64,000 nt of DNA, from the NCBI GenBank assembly GCA_020861095.1, contig JAJBTC010000208.1, forward strand, positions 25,556 through 89,555. Direction: 5' to 3'. Under the pieces are notes generated by a model. It was given only the letters and a program-made list of their open reading frames with translations. It did no database searches and was not told the DNA's origin. Position 1 is the stretch's first letter. Each line of letters starts with the position of its first letter. Positions 48,808-59,371 of the stretch are shown piece by piece. This DNA is from Bacteroides sp. (lineage in GTDB: Bacteria > Bacteroidota > Bacteroidia > Bacteroidales > Bacteroidaceae). A program made the position numbers and the translations under genes.

Positions 48808-51624
48808 ATGAATAAAAATAACAAACTCTTTTTACTGGATGCCTATGCACTGATCTATAGAGCTTATTATGCATTGATCAGAAATCCACGGATCAATTCG
48901 AAAGGTTTTAATACCTCCGCTATCCTCGGATTTGTCAATACCCTGGAAGATGTACTCCGTAAAGAGAACCCCACGCATATCGGTATCGCGTTCGATCCAC
49001 CGGGACCCACCTTCCGGCACGAAGCCTACGAGGCATACAAAGGTCAACGGGAAGAGACACCGGAAGCGATCCGCCTCTCCGTTCCTCTTATCAAAGAGAT
49101 CATCGAAGCCTACCGCATCCCTATCCTGGAAGTTTCCGGTTTTGAAGCGGACGACGTGATCGGTACGCTGTCGCACCAGGCGAATGAGCAAGGGATCCTT
49201 ACCTATATGATGACACCTGACAAAGATTATGGTCAGCTGGTGGATGAACATATCTTTATCTATCGTCCGAAGTACGGGGACAAAGAATACGAAGTGATGG
49301 GAGTGAAAGAGGTCAATGCGAAATACAACATCGACAACCCTTGTCAGGTGATAGATATTCTGGGACTGATGGGAGACGCGTCGGACAACATACCGGGATG
49401 TCCGGGGGTAGGAGAAAAGACTGCGCAGAAACTGATCTCGGAATTTGGCAGTGTGGAAAATCTGCTGGAACATACCCATGAACTCAAAGGTGCACTGAAG
49501 ACCAAGATCGAATCGAACAAAGAAGGAATTCTCTTTTCGAAATTCCTGGCTACCATCAAAACCGATGTACCCATCCAACTGGATATGCCGGCACTGATCC
49601 GGGAAGAACGGGACGAAGAGGCGTTGCGGAAAATCTTCACCGAACTTGAATTCCGTACACTGATGGATCGGATCCTGAAAAGAGAATCCCCCTCTCCTTC
49701 CCTCTTCTCTACTTCCGGCCCGGCGGCAGAAAGTACTGCAAAAGGGGCTTTTCAAGGCGATTTGTTTGCGGAATTTCCGGCCGGATCCCCGGACGAACCG
49801 AAAAAATCGAATTTTTCGTGTTTAAATTCTTTAAAAACAGACTATCAACTTATTGATACAGAAGAAAAAAGACAGGAAATTATTCAAAAATTGTTGACAG
49901 TTGATTCTTTCGCTCTGGATACGGAAACCACCGCAATGGATCCGATAGACGCGGAATTGGTAGGAATGAGTTTCAGCTACCAGGAAAACCAGGCATTTTA
50001 TGTACCTGTACCTGCCGACCGGGAAGAGGCAACAAAAATTGTAAAGGAATTTCTGCCGGTCTTCGAAAATGAGCATTCGCTGAAGATCGGTCAGAATCTG
50101 AAATACGATATGATCGTTCTGGAAAATTACGGAGCCGAACTGAAAGGAAAATTGTTCGATACCATGGTGGCTCACTATGTGCTTCAACCGGAGTTGCGTC
50201 ACGGAATGGATTACCTGGCCGAAGTATATCTGAATTACCAGACCATTCCGATCGAAGAGCTGATAGGACCGCGCGGAAAAAACCAAAAGAATATGCGCGA
50301 CCTCTCTCCCGGGCAGGTCTATCTCTATGCGTGTGAAGACGCGGATGTCACCCTGAAACTAAAGAACATCCTGGAGAAAAAACTGGAAGAGAACGGAGCA
50401 GATAAACTGTTCTACGAAATAGAAATGCCACTGGTGCCTGTACTGGTACGTATGGAGCGCAACGGAGTACGTATAGATACGCAGGCACTCAAAGAATCTT
50501 CGCAGCATCTGACAGAACGCCTGCTGGAAATAGAAAAAGAGATCTACACACTGGCAGGGATGTCTTTCAACATCTCCTCTCCCCGTCAGGTAGGGGAAGT
50601 GCTGTTTGACAGACTCCGGATCACCGATAAGGCCAAAAAGACAAAGACCGGACAATACGTTACTTCGGAAGATGTGCTGGAAAGCTACCGGCAAAAACAC
50701 CCTGTGGTAGGAAAGATACTGGAATACCGCGGACTGAAAAAGCTGCTTACCACCTATGTAGATGCCCTGCCGCAACTGATCAATCCACGCACAGGCAGGA
50801 TACATACCTCCTTCAATCAGACTGTGACGGCCACAGGCAGACTGAGCTCGAGCAACCCCAACCTGCAAAACATCCCTATCCGCGACGAAGACGGGAAAGA
50901 GATCCGGAAAGCATTTATTCCGGACGATGATTGTCTGTTCTTCTCGGCCGATTATTCTCAGATCGAACTCCGCATCATGGCGCACCTGAGTGAAGACAAG
51001 AATATGATCGATGCTTTTCTGAGCGGATACGATATCCATGCGGCTACAGCAGCCAGGATCTATAAGAAGGACATCCGGGAAGTCACTTCCGATATGCGTC
51101 GGAAAGCCAAAACAGCTAACTTCGGTATTATCTACGGCATCTCTGTGTTCGGACTTGCCGAACGTATGGGGGTAGACCGGAAAGAGGCGCGGGAACTCAT
51201 CGACGGATATTTCGAAACCTATCCGCAGGTGAAGGCATACATGGACAAAAGCATTCAGGTAGCGCAGCAAAACTGCTATGTAGAAACCATATTTCACCGC
51301 AAACGCTTCTTGCCGGATATCAATTCGCGCAACGCGGTAGTACGCGGATATGCCGAACGAAATGCCATCAATGCTCCGATACAGGGAAGCGCGGCGGATA
51401 TCATCAAAGTGGCTATGGCCCGGATCGACCAACAGTTCCGCGCGGAGAACCTACGCTCCAAAATGATCCTCCAGGTACACGACGAACTGAACTTCAGTGT
51501 ATATCCCGACGAGAAAGAGCGTGTAGAGGAAATCGTGATCCGGGAAATGGAAAACGCCTACCGGATGCATGTTCCCCTGAAAGCAGACTGCGGATGGGGC
51601 AGGAACTGGCTTGAGGCGCATTGA
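48808..51624 (+). CDS. polA: DNA polymerase I
   Basis: The ATG at 48808 gives 938 residues with all three parts. The 5'-nuclease domain comes first (FLLDAYALIYRAYYALIRNP, FEADDVIGTLSHQA). The 3'-5' exonuclease is intact: DTETT, GQNLKYDM and YACEDADV carry the metal-binding Asp/Glu. Polymerase motifs follow: A (SADYSQIELRIMAHLSED), B (RRKAKTANFGIIYG) and C (LQVHDELNF). It acts in Okazaki fragment maturation and repair and should proofread, unlike the exo-deficient Pol I of some bacteria. Confidence 0.98.
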   Translation: MNKNNKLFLLDAYALIYRAYYALIRNPRINSKGFNTSAILGFVNTLEDVLRKENPTHIGIAFDPPGPTFRHEAYEAYKGQREETPEAIRLSVPLIKEIIEAYRIPILEVSGFEADDVIGTLSHQANEQGILTYMMTPDKDYGQLVDEHIFIYRPKYGDKEYEVMGVKEVNAKYNIDNPCQVIDILGLMGDASDNIPGCPGVGEKTAQKLISEFGSVENLLEHTHELKGALKTKIESNKEGILFSKFLATIKTDVPIQLDMPALIREERDEEALRKIFTELEFRTLMDRILKRESPSPSLFSTSGPAAESTAKGAFQGDLFAEFPAGSPDEPKKSNFSCLNSLKTDYQLIDTEEKRQEIIQKLLTVDSFALDTETTAMDPIDAELVGMSFSYQENQAFYVPVPADREEATKIVKEFLPVFENEHSLKIGQNLKYDMIVLENYGAELKGKLFDTMVAHYVLQPELRHGMDYLAEVYLNYQTIPIEELIGPRGKNQKNMRDLSPGQVYLYACEDADVTLKLKNILEKKLEENGADKLFYEIEMPLVPVLVRMERNGVRIDTQALKESSQHLTERLLEIEKEIYTLAGMSFNISSPRQVGEVLFDRLRITDKAKKTKTGQYVTSEDVLESYRQKHPVVGKILEYRGLKKLLTTYVDALPQLINPRTGRIHTSFNQTVTATGRLSSSNPNLQNIPIRDEDGKEIRKAFIPDDDCLFFSADYSQIELRIMAHLSEDKNMIDAFLSGYDIHAATAARIYKKDIREVTSDMRRKAKTANFGIIYGISVFGLAERMGVDRKEARELIDGYFETYPQVKAYMDKSIQVAQQNCYVETIFHRKRFLPDINSRNAVVRGYAERNAINAPIQGSAADIIKVAMARIDQQFRAENLRSKMILQVHDELNFSVYPDEKERVEEIVIREMENAYRMHVPLKADCGWGRNWLEAH

Positions 51625-51654
51625 TACTTGCCTCGTTCTTCCCGGCTATTTATA

Positions 51655-51702
51655 TTCAGGCCCTGTTTAAATTTTCTCCGTAACATTTAAACAGGGCCTG
51701 AA
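51655..51702. terminator. Perfect 18-bp stem after polA
   Basis: TTCAGGCCCTGTTTAAAT pairs exactly with its complement across 12 bases, 30 bases after the stop. The remaining ~290 bases to the next gene are AT-rich with nothing certain. Confidence 0.8.
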
Positions 51703-51990
51703 TTATGCCTGCGTATAGTGGCAATAACGTTAATTAACTTTCTGCAGAAAGATCACAAAAATGACTTTCTTCTATCGGAGTGTCTGATAGGGATCCGGCA
51801 AATAATTTTCCGGATAATTTTTTTGTATTTTTCCTTACTTTATGAAAACTCTCACATCAATCCCACCCTAACAAATCGCTAAATATTCATTCAAAAAATA
51901 TACATATTTGATTTAATTATCTATATTTGTCCAGGTAGAACAGGGAATAACCTGTCATTTTGATATATTACATCCAAACCATTGAATCGT

Positions 51991-52380
51991 ATGAAAAAAG
52001 TTGTTTATTTAAAATCATTTTTACTTTTGTCTTTCTTCCTGCTGACGCATGTACTGGCCTATGCCGGTAGCCACGATGGTAACTACGTGTACAATACGGA
52101 AGAAAAAGATGGAGTATTGGTAGCGCAGACCGTATATAAGATGGAAAGCGGTGCCCTTGTCAATCATATCAAATACAATTATACCTATGACGATCGTCAG
52201 CGGATGACAGAGAATGAAACGCTGAAATGGAATTCCGCCAGACAACAGTGGGAAAAAGATACCTGCATCCGGTATACGTATGAAGGTAAACTGGTGACTA
52301 CCACTTATTATAAATGGAATGCCAAACAGAAAGATTATCTGGAACTGCCGGAGTTGACAGTTATTATAGAAGCGACCTAA
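51991..52380 (+). CDS. Small exported DUF3836-type protein
   Basis: 129 residues with a signal peptide (ends VLAYAGS). The mature part is a run of short YxYT/YTYDDRQR-type strands (KYNYTYDDRQRMTENETLKW, RYTYEGKLVTTTYYKWNA) reminiscent of the DUF3836 family found in Bacteroidales. The function is unknown, perhaps surface or periplasmic. Single gene with its own terminator. Confidence 0.75.
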   Translation: MKKVVYLKSFLLLSFFLLTHVLAYAGSHDGNYVYNTEEKDGVLVAQTVYKMESGALVNHIKYNYTYDDRQRMTENETLKWNSARQQWEKDTCIRYTYEGKLVTTTYYKWNAKQKDYLELPELTVIIEAT

Positions 52381-52460
52381 TCCTGGACCTTAGGTAATTC
52401 TCTCTTTGGATTTACATGAAAAAAACGATAAATGCTTTACTCTAACAAAACAAAACACTA

Positions 52461-52485
52461 AAAGCCGGAATAAACTTCCGGCTTT
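52461..52485 (+). terminator. Terminator after the DUF3836 gene
   Basis: AAAGCCGGAA-TAAAC-TTCCGGCTTT followed by CTTTTTT: a classic intrinsic terminator. Confidence 0.9.
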
Positions 52486-52677
52486 CTTTTTTCAGTTGCC
52501 TTTCTATTATAAGGTATACTCTTTCTGAACTTCCTGCAACATGCAGAGATATACTCAGGCGGGTATCCGCTTTTATATACGCCTATAGGCTCATAAACCA
52601 CAAAAAAAGATGGTTCTTCTTACTTCCGGAAGATTTGATTAACTTTGCCACCCGTTTAATTTACAGACTTCTTCCCC

Positions 52678-53307
52678 ATGATAGATCCGGAACTCAAAAA
52701 TTACATCGATAACGAAATCCTGCCTCTTTATCAGCATTTCGACAAGGCACATATGATGAGCCATGCAGAAACAGTGATCAGTGAAAGTCTGAAACTTGCC
52801 GCTATCTACAACGCCGATCCGCAAATGGCTTATACCATCGCTGCCTATCACGATACAGGACTGTGCAGAGACCGGGAGACCCATCACCTGATCTCCGGAG
52901 AGATCCTGCAATCGGACATACGCCTCCGGCAATGGTTCACCGAAGAGCAGATCCTGATCATGAAAGAGGCAGTAGAAGATCACCGCGCTTCTTCAGACCA
53001 TGAACCACGCAGCCTGTACGGTAAGATCGTAGCCGAAGCAGACCGTATCATTGATCCGGAGATCACCTTACGCCGTACCGTACAATACGGTATCAGGAAA
53101 CATCCGGACACCTCCGCGGAGTGGCAATATCAACGTTTTCGGGAACACCTGACAAAGAAATACGCCGAAGGCGGATACATGAAACTATGGCTGGAAGAGA
53201 CAAAGAACAGTGAAAATCTAAAGCAGCTCCGGGAAATCCTGCGGGACGAAACGGCATTGAAAGAGACATTCTATCGGTTGCGCCAGGAAGAAACAGAGGA
53301 TAATTAA
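52678..53307 (+). CDS. HD-domain phosphohydrolase
   Basis: A 209-residue helical protein with HD-type metal residues: HMMSHAETVI, AYHDTGLCRD (the His-Asp pair) and EDHRASSDHE. Members hydrolyse nucleotides or other phosphate esters; the substrate is unknown. A TAACTTTG box (52640-52647) lies 31 bases before the start. No partner genes: a long repeat-filled gap follows. Confidence 0.82.
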   Translation: MIDPELKNYIDNEILPLYQHFDKAHMMSHAETVISESLKLAAIYNADPQMAYTIAAYHDTGLCRDRETHHLISGEILQSDIRLRQWFTEEQILIMKEAVEDHRASSDHEPRSLYGKIVAEADRIIDPEITLRRTVQYGIRKHPDTSAEWQYQRFREHLTKKYAEGGYMKLWLEETKNSENLKQLREILRDETALKETFYRLRQEETEDN

Positions 53308-53562
53308 TTGTATATATAATGATCCATAGTGCTGGAAGGATGCAATATACCATTTATCTGTAAGCGTATCCAACAAATGAATTTCCATTACTTTGTCTAC
53401 AGAGAAGGAAATTACTTGTATAGACGCACGACGTGCACTGGTATCCGGAATAAATCGTTAGTATTTGAGATAATGTGTTTTATTTCAATTATTTACATCT
53501 GATTTTTTACTTGGGTGATTTCGAGCTATTACTTTTCCAGAAGCTATCCCAATGATATTCAT

Positions 53563-53713
53563 TCTCTCTGAAAGCCCGAAGTGGCTTTACTGTACATAAC
53601 TCTCTCTGAAAGCTTGAAGTGACTTTACTGTATATAACTCTCTCTGAAAGCCTGAAGTGGCTTTACTGTATCTAACTCTCTTTGAAAGCCTGAAGGGCTT
53701 TAATGTGCATAAC
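53563..53713 (+). repeat. Four tandem 38-bp repeats
   Basis: Copies start at 53563, 53601, 53639 and 53677 (the last is 37 bp). Each begins TCTCTCTGAAAGC, contains the small palindrome AAAGCCTGAAGTGGCTTT and ends TAAC. Copies differ at a few bases. There are no spacers, so this is not a CRISPR array. Confidence 0.88.
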
Positions 53714-53982
53714 CCCCAGTGAAGCGCAGCATAGCGGAGCGACTGGGGGTATGGATCCGTCCTGTGTCTTCAACCCCGAGGTGGGTTGAATGATTCTATC
53801 CTAAATAAAACGACATCAAATCTTACTCATACTACATATAATAAAGTTTTTCTCTATTCAACCCACTTTGGGGTTGACTGTAGATACCTCAGATATACCC
53901 CCAGTCGCTTCGTTACGGGCTATGGCCCTTACTGCGCTTCACTGGGGGTTATTCACATTAAAGCCCTTCGGGCTTTCAAAGA
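53680..53982. repeat. ~300-bp nested imperfect palindrome
   Basis: The fourth tandem unit plus AACCCCCAGTGAAGCGCAG (53680-53729) returns inverted as CTGCGCTTCACTGGGGGTT and GGGCTTTCAAAGA (53932-53982). Inside, TACCCCCAGTCGC mirrors GCGACTGGGGGTA, and further in CAACCCCGAGGTGGGTTGAAT mirrors ATTCAACCCACTTTGGGGTTG. The core is ~65 AT-rich bases without a gene. The layout resembles a non-autonomous palindromic element of the REP/BIME or MITE kind. Confidence 0.75.
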
Positions 53983-54069
53983 AAATCAGGGTAAATCAGA
54001 GAGAATCGGAGGAAATCAGGGTAAATCGGGGTAAATCAGAGTAAATCAGAGAAAATCGGAGGAAATCAG
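53982..54069 (+). repeat. Tandem ~10-bp AAATCAGGGT-like repeats
   Basis: About nine units of the form (G/A)TAAATCAGA / GAGAATCGGA / GGAAATCAGG directly abutting the palindrome. The pattern of alternating unit types is partly higher-order (the GAATCGGAGGAAATCAG-type block occurs twice). Noncoding in all frames as far as seen. Confidence 0.7.
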
Positions 54070-54386
54070 TGTCATCCGGATAGTTCCGTAAATCTTAAAC
54101 TATTTTTCCGGACACTACTGCACGACGTGCGTCTCCGCGATACAAGTACAACACAGTTCTGTGTCTTTCCACAATGTATTTCCAACAAAGAGGTGTGCGA
54201 AAGCAGCATGTCGAAAGGCTCCAGCCATTCATCCATTCCCTAATACACGGCATAGCATTCATCCGCCGTTATCCTGCCCTTCTCTATCCGCATAACCATT
54301 CAGGAGCCGACTGGTAAACGACTCCCCTTGTAAAGCCGAAAACACAGGTATTCCCCTACCTTTTTACCAGTTATCAAAAGATTGAC

Positions 54387-54394
54387 TATCTTTG
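54387..54394 (+). promoter_or_regulatory. -7 box TATCTTTG before ychF
   Basis: TATCTTTG 49 bases before the ychF start. Upstream, 54070-54380 is noncoding; it holds an AGACGCACG-type half palindrome near 54120-54133 that mirrors one near 53421. Confidence 0.6.
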
Positions 54395-54443
54395 CATCGG
54401 AAAAACCGATCCTGACGAAAAATAAATAATTAAAACAAGATAA

Positions 54444-55547
54444 ATGGCTTTACAATGTGGTATCGTCGGACTTCCGAACGTAGGGAAGTCGACCCTTTTC
54501 AACTGTCTGTCCAATGCAAAGGCACAGGCGGCCAACTTTCCCTTCTGCACCATCGAACCAAATGTAGGGGTGATCACCGTACCCGACGAAAGACTCAATA
54601 AACTGGCCGAACTGGTCAACCCCAAACGCATTGTGCCCACTACGGTAGAGATCGTAGATATCGCCGGACTGGTCAAAGGAGCCAGCAAAGGCGAAGGTCT
54701 GGGCAACAAATTCCTGGCCAACATCCGGGAAACAGATGCCATTATCCATGTCCTGCGCTGTTTTGACGATGAGAATGTGGCGCATGTAGACGGTTCCGTC
54801 AACCCGGTACGTGACAAAGAGATCATCGATTACGAATTGCAACTGAAAGACCTTGAAACGATCGAAGCGCGTATACAGAAAGTACAGAAACAGGCACAGA
54901 CAGGCGGAGACAAAGTAGCTAAACAAACCTATGATATCCTGATACGCTACAAAGAGGCGCTGGAACAGGGCAAATCGGCCCGTACGGTGGAGTTTGACAC
55001 CAAAGACGAACAGAAGATCGCCCGCGAGTTATTCCTGCTCACCAGCAAGCCGGTGATGTATGTTTGCAACGTGGATGAAAAGAGTGCTGTCAGTGGCAAC
55101 AAATACGTGGATATGGTACGGGAAGCTGTACAGGACGAACAGGCACAGATCCTGATCGTAGCTGCCCGCACAGAGGCAGATATTGCCGAACTGGAGACTT
55201 ACGAAGATCGACAGATGTTCCTGGAAGAGGTAGGACTGGAAGAGTCGGGTGTATCCCGTCTGATACAGGCAGCTTACAGACTGCTCGATCTGGAAACCTA
55301 CTTCACCGCCGGAGAGGTAGAGGTACGTGCCTGGACCTTCCAAAAAGGATGGAAAACCCCTCAATGTGCGGGTGTCATCCATACCGACTTCGAAAAAGGA
55401 TTTATCCGTGCCGAAGTGATCAAGTATGACGACTTCATCCGATACGGATCGGAAGCGGCGGTACGCGAAGCCGGAAAGCTGAATGTGGAGGGAAAAGAAT
55501 ATGTAGTACAGGATGGAGATATCATGCATTTCCGTTTCAATGTTTAA
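54444..55547 (+). CDS. ychF: Ribosome-binding ATPase YchF
   Basis: At 367 residues it is standard YchF length. G1 is GLPNVGKST, G3 DIAGLVKGAS, and the G4 position reads NVDE, the change that gives ATP rather than GTP preference. A C-terminal TGS domain follows (GVIHTDFEKGFIRAEVI). It is an OBG-family protein linked to ribosomes and stress. It heads a ychF-panE-lgt operon. Confidence 0.97.
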   Translation: MALQCGIVGLPNVGKSTLFNCLSNAKAQAANFPFCTIEPNVGVITVPDERLNKLAELVNPKRIVPTTVEIVDIAGLVKGASKGEGLGNKFLANIRETDAIIHVLRCFDDENVAHVDGSVNPVRDKEIIDYELQLKDLETIEARIQKVQKQAQTGGDKVAKQTYDILIRYKEALEQGKSARTVEFDTKDEQKIARELFLLTSKPVMYVCNVDEKSAVSGNKYVDMVREAVQDEQAQILIVAARTEADIAELETYEDRQMFLEEVGLEESGVSRLIQAAYRLLDLETYFTAGEVEVRAWTFQKGWKTPQCAGVIHTDFEKGFIRAEVIKYDDFIRYGSEAAVREAGKLNVEGKEYVVQDGDIMHFRFNV

Positions 55548-55556
55548 CAGATCCGT

Positions 55557-56480
55557 ATGAAGTATCTCATTGCAGGGACCGGAGGGGTAGGCGGCAGTAT
55601 AGCCGGTTTTCTGGCACTGGCCGGGAAACAGGTGAGTTGCATTGCCCGGGGTGCGCACCTGGAAGCGATCCGCAACCGGGGACTGATCCTGCATTCCGAT
55701 CTGAAAGGAGAGCATACACTCTCTGTGGATGCCTGCACAGCGGAAGAATTTTCCGGAAAAGCGGATGTGATCTTCGTATGTGTGAAAGGGTATTCGGTCA
55801 ACTCCATTCCCGAACTGCTCCGGAAAGCAGCACATGAACATACCGTTGTCATACCGATCCTGAATGTGTACGGGACAGGACCCCACATCCAAGAACTGGT
55901 ACCTGAGGTCACCGTATTAGACGGATGCATCTACATCGTAGGGTTTATCCCGGCACCGGGAGAGATCACACAGATGGGAAAGATATTCCGCGTGGTATTC
56001 GGTGCTCACCGCGGAACAAAAACGCCGGACGGACTGTTGGAAGCGGTACAACATGACCTGACGGAAAGTGGTATCAAAGCCGAACTCTCCGATGACATCA
56101 ACCGGGACACCTTCATCAAATGGTCTTTCATCTCTGCCATGGCAGTCACAGGCGCCTACTACGATGTTCCGATGGGAGAAGTACAGAAGCCGGGAACCGT
56201 ACGCGATACGTTTATCGGTCTTTCCCGGGAAAGTGCCGCGCTGGGACAAAAACTGGGCATAGCCTTCCCGGAAGACCTGGTTCAGTATAACCTGAAAGTG
56301 ATCGATAAACTGGATCCCCAAAGCACCGCCTCTATGCAGAAAGACCTGGCACGCGGACACGAGTCGGAGATCCAGGGACTTCTTTTCGATATGATCCGGC
56401 TGGCCGAAGAACATCAGGTGGATGTACCCACCTATCGGAAGGTAGCCCCCAATTTAAAACCAACTAAAAGCATACGCTGA
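55557..56480 (+). CDS. panE: 2-dehydropantoate 2-reductase
   Basis: A 307-residue protein with the N-terminal NADPH site [25 protein letters not shown], and the C-terminal substrate domain with [18 protein letters not shown] (catalytic Lys) and [20 protein letters not shown]. It reduces ketopantoate to pantoate for coenzyme A. Relatives act on other 2-oxoacids, so the role is probable rather than certain. Its stop overlaps lgt by one base. Confidence 0.88.
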   Translation: MKYLIAGTGGVGGSIAGFLALAGKQVSCIARGAHLEAIRNRGLILHSDLKGEHTLSVDACTAEEFSGKADVIFVCVKGYSVNSIPELLRKAAHEHTVVIPILNVYGTGPHIQELVPEVTVLDGCIYIVGFIPAPGEITQMGKIFRVVFGAHRGTKTPDGLLEAVQHDLTESGIKAELSDDINRDTFIKWSFISAMAVTGAYYDVPMGEVQKPGTVRDTFIGLSRESAALGQKLGIAFPEDLVQYNLKVIDKLDPQSTASMQKDLARGHESEIQGLLFDMIRLAEEHQVDVPTYRKVAPNLKPTKSIR

Positions 56481-57337
56481 TGAATACATTATTAGGTGTG
56501 ATCAACTGGAATCCCGATCCGGAAATATTCAGTATATTCGGCATTCCTCTTCGTTACTACGGACTGTTGTGGGGAATAGGTATCATTCTGGGAACCTATA
56601 TGGTACACTGCCAGTTCAAAGACAAAAAGATCGACGAGAAGAAATTCGACACCCTGTTTATCTATTGCTGCCTGGGGATCATCCTGGGAGCACGTCTGGG
56701 CCACTGCCTGTTCTACGAACCGGAATACTACCTGGCACATCTGCTGGAAATGATCCTGCCTGTCCGTTTCCTACCCGGCGGAGGATGGAAATTCACGGGA
56801 TACGCAGGGTTGGCCAGTCACGGCGGTACATTGGGACTGATCATCGCGCTGTGGCTCTACTGTCGGAAAACGAAGATGAACTACTTAGATGTACTGGATA
56901 TGATTGCCGTAGCCACTCCTATCGTAGCTTGTTGCATCCGTATAGCCAACCTGATGAACTCGGAGATCATCGGCAAACCGGCCGATGTACCCTGGGCATT
57001 TGTATTCCAACAGGTGGACATGTTGCCCCGGCATCCGGCCCAACTGTATGAAGCCATTGCCTATTTCATACTCTTCCTGATCATGGTCTATCTCTACAAA
57101 TACCAGGACCGGAAACTGCACCGCGGATTCTATTTCGGATTCTGCCTCACCTATATCTTTACCTTCCGGTTCTTCATCGAACTGCTGAAAGAGAATCAGG
57201 TAGGTTTTGAAGACGGAATGACATTCAATATGGGTCAATGGCTCAGTATTCCGTTTGTTATCATCGGGGTACTCTGTATCATCTATGGAAAGAAATTCGA
57301 CCGGATGGGAAATCCGACCGAAGTAAAAAGAAAATAA
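56480..57337 (+). CDS. lgt: Prolipoprotein diacylglyceryl transferase
   Basis: A 285-residue, seven-helix inner membrane enzyme. Diagnostic segments: [48 protein letters not shown] (with the conserved Arg and Asn), and RHPAQLYEA. It transfers diacylglycerol to the lipobox Cys, the first step for every lipoprotein in this window. Coupled to panE. Confidence 0.96.
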   Translation: MNTLLGVINWNPDPEIFSIFGIPLRYYGLLWGIGIILGTYMVHCQFKDKKIDEKKFDTLFIYCCLGIILGARLGHCLFYEPEYYLAHLLEMILPVRFLPGGGWKFTGYAGLASHGGTLGLIIALWLYCRKTKMNYLDVLDMIAVATPIVACCIRIANLMNSEIIGKPADVPWAFVFQQVDMLPRHPAQLYEAIAYFILFLIMVYLYKYQDRKLHRGFYFGFCLTYIFTFRFFIELLKENQVGFEDGMTFNMGQWLSIPFVIIGVLCIIYGKKFDRMGNPTEVKRK

Positions 57338-57347
57338 AAGAACCAAA

Positions 57348-57406
57348 CCGATCCTCTTTTCTTCTTCTGTCACTCAACAACAGGCAATCAGAAGAGAGAG
57401 GATCGG
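57348..57406. terminator. Imperfect long-stem terminator after lgt
   Basis: CCGATCCTCTTTTCTTCTTCTG pairs imperfectly with CAGAAGAGAGAGGATCGG and is followed by CTTTCTCT. It separates lgt from the convergent CHAT gene. Confidence 0.65.
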
Positions 57407-57430
57407 CTTTCTCTCCCCGGACACGGCACG

Positions 57431-59366
57431 TTATTCGATCAAAATGAATCCCGCCCATTTATAAGGATCCTCCGGATATTTGTCCCGCATCTGTCTTTGG
57501 GCGTTGTCAAAAGCCTCTTTCACCGTAGTACCCGGTACCCATGCATTATAAAATGCCGAGATCAATTCTTCAGTCTCTTTATCGGGATCTCCCAGCGGCT
57601 TACAAGCATATTTTCTACTCCGGCCATCCGGAAAGCACGCTGTAATCCTAACACACCTTCCTTATGATCTATATCTCCCGCACCTGTACTACAGGCGGAT
57701 AGTATGACTAAGCGAACCTGTGAAAGATCAAGTTGGGAGATATCATAGCCCGTAAGGATCCCGACTTCGCATTCATTGCTCATCTCCTGATTGGTCCAGG
57801 CCTGGTTGGCACCGGCAAAAAAAAGTCCGCATCTCATCAAAGGTTGGGTCGCGGCCCGAAAAACAGACTCTATCACAGAATATTTCTCAAAAAACCCCAC
57901 AGGCAGTTTATTTCTATCTGACAAAGGAGGAAAATAAAATCCATGTGTAGAAATATGCAGAACATCCGGTGATAACGTTTCCACAGCAGAAAGAATTTGG
58001 TTTTTTGTCGCGTAGCGGTCTACATATACCGCGGTCTTCCACTGGTGCCGCGCAAGTATATCCGCTGCTTTACATACCTCTTTCACAGAACCCGGAAGAT
58101 AGTCCAGACCTTGCGCACGCAGATGTTCGGGAATGGCCCTTATGGTATTTTCCTCTGTACTAACCTCTTCGTTATCGACTTTTATGAGCTGTATTTCAGA
58201 CAGATCGAAATCCGCACCTCCCACAAAGAGAGCTTTTCCCGGTACTTCGGAAAGCAGGGGTTGCTGCGGCTTCTTTTTTTATCTATAATATCCCGGGTAG
58301 TCAACAGATGATGGATCACCCTACGATCCGTCACATACCCCTGATCGGCATCTTTTACAGCGGCAAAAGAGATAGCGTGCAAAAAACCTGCGGGAGCCAT
58401 ATAGATCGTATCTATACCGGAAAGGTAGGGGCTGAGTACACTCCATACCCAGTCAGCCAAACCATCCGCATCCGATATATGGAACCCGTCAAAGTCCGGG
58501 CCGGTGTGTTCGCGTACCAGATAAACAACCTGAGGAAAAGGAGAATCATGACGTACCAACAGCGCGGCATATAGCCTGAAGAGATCTGCTCTTCCTTGGA
58601 TATTCTCATCCATGGAAATAATCTCCATAGCGACCTCATTCTCCGAAAGCACATCCCGGATATCTTTCCAGTTCACTTCCAGATCTATATCGGGTGCTCC
58701 TCTTTTTTTCAGTTCGTTCAACAACCGGCGTTCTTTCTCCAGATAGTCTTTCCAGGAATATACCAGTGAATCATTCTTTTCACGTAAAGTTTCTTCCAAT
58801 TGTTTCAGCTGTTCGAAAACAACAGGCATCGTTTTTTCCAGCACAGCAAGTTTTGCTTTATATATACTATCCGTACGATAATATTCCGTAAATTCAGCGA
58901 AAGCCAATCCGCTCTCAAAAACCACTTTTTCCGCTTTCAATGTTTTCCAGGCGGCGATCAGTTGCGGATCTCCGCTATCGCGTACGAGTTGGTTCCTGTA
59001 CCGGGACGCATGCAACTGGATACTTTTACTTAGTAACGTACAATCATAAGCCAACTCACTGAAAGAAGGATGATCCTGACTATAGTACAATGACATGCGG
59101 CGTACCCACTCCACCAACTCGTTCATTGCCTCCCACCACATATCATAGGCTTTTTCGGGAGAGACCGCGAACATCTCCATAGCTTCCTTTCTGCTATTCC
59201 GGAGAAAAGTATATAAGTTATTTTTGGCTTCCGGAAGTTCTTCTACACTATAAAGCAAATAACCCGTATCAGGCAAAGTGAGAACATCATTCCGGGGATG
59301 TGTCTGTGAAGATACACCTGATAAAAGAACGAACAGGTAACCTAAGGATAGTACTTTTCTGAACAT
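57431..59366 (-). CDS. Exported CHAT-domain (caspase-fold) peptidase, two frameshifts
   Basis: The ATG at 59366 starts a signal peptide (MFRKVLSLGYLFVLLSGVSS). A long helical region fills about 300 residues, then a CHAT domain: IDTIYMAPAGFLHAISFAAV, VIHHLLTTRDII, the catalytic His in LHISTHGFYF (codon near 57943) and Cys in VILSACSTGAGD (codon near 57691). Two single-base losses break it: at the seven A/T (58273-58279 area; eight restores KKKKPQQPLLSEVPGKALFV) and near 57587 (one more base turns EIPIKRLKN-stop into EIPDKETEEL). Repaired, it ends KWAGFILIE at 57431, ~645 residues. It is the last gene of the caspase-sigma operon, just after the membrane protein. CHAT domains are proteases in known cases; the target is unknown. 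Confidence 0.82.
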
Positions 59367-59371
59367 ACGAC

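Noticed and set aside
53563..53713. Regular 38-bp repeats suggesting a CRISPR array
   Set aside because: Repeats are directly adjacent with no spacers, no Cas gene is in the window, and the units belong to a larger palindrome.
53786..54034. 82-codon frame inside the palindromic element
   Set aside because: It is made of the repeat sequence itself (for example ENQGKSERIGG from the 10-mers) with no independent protein signal.
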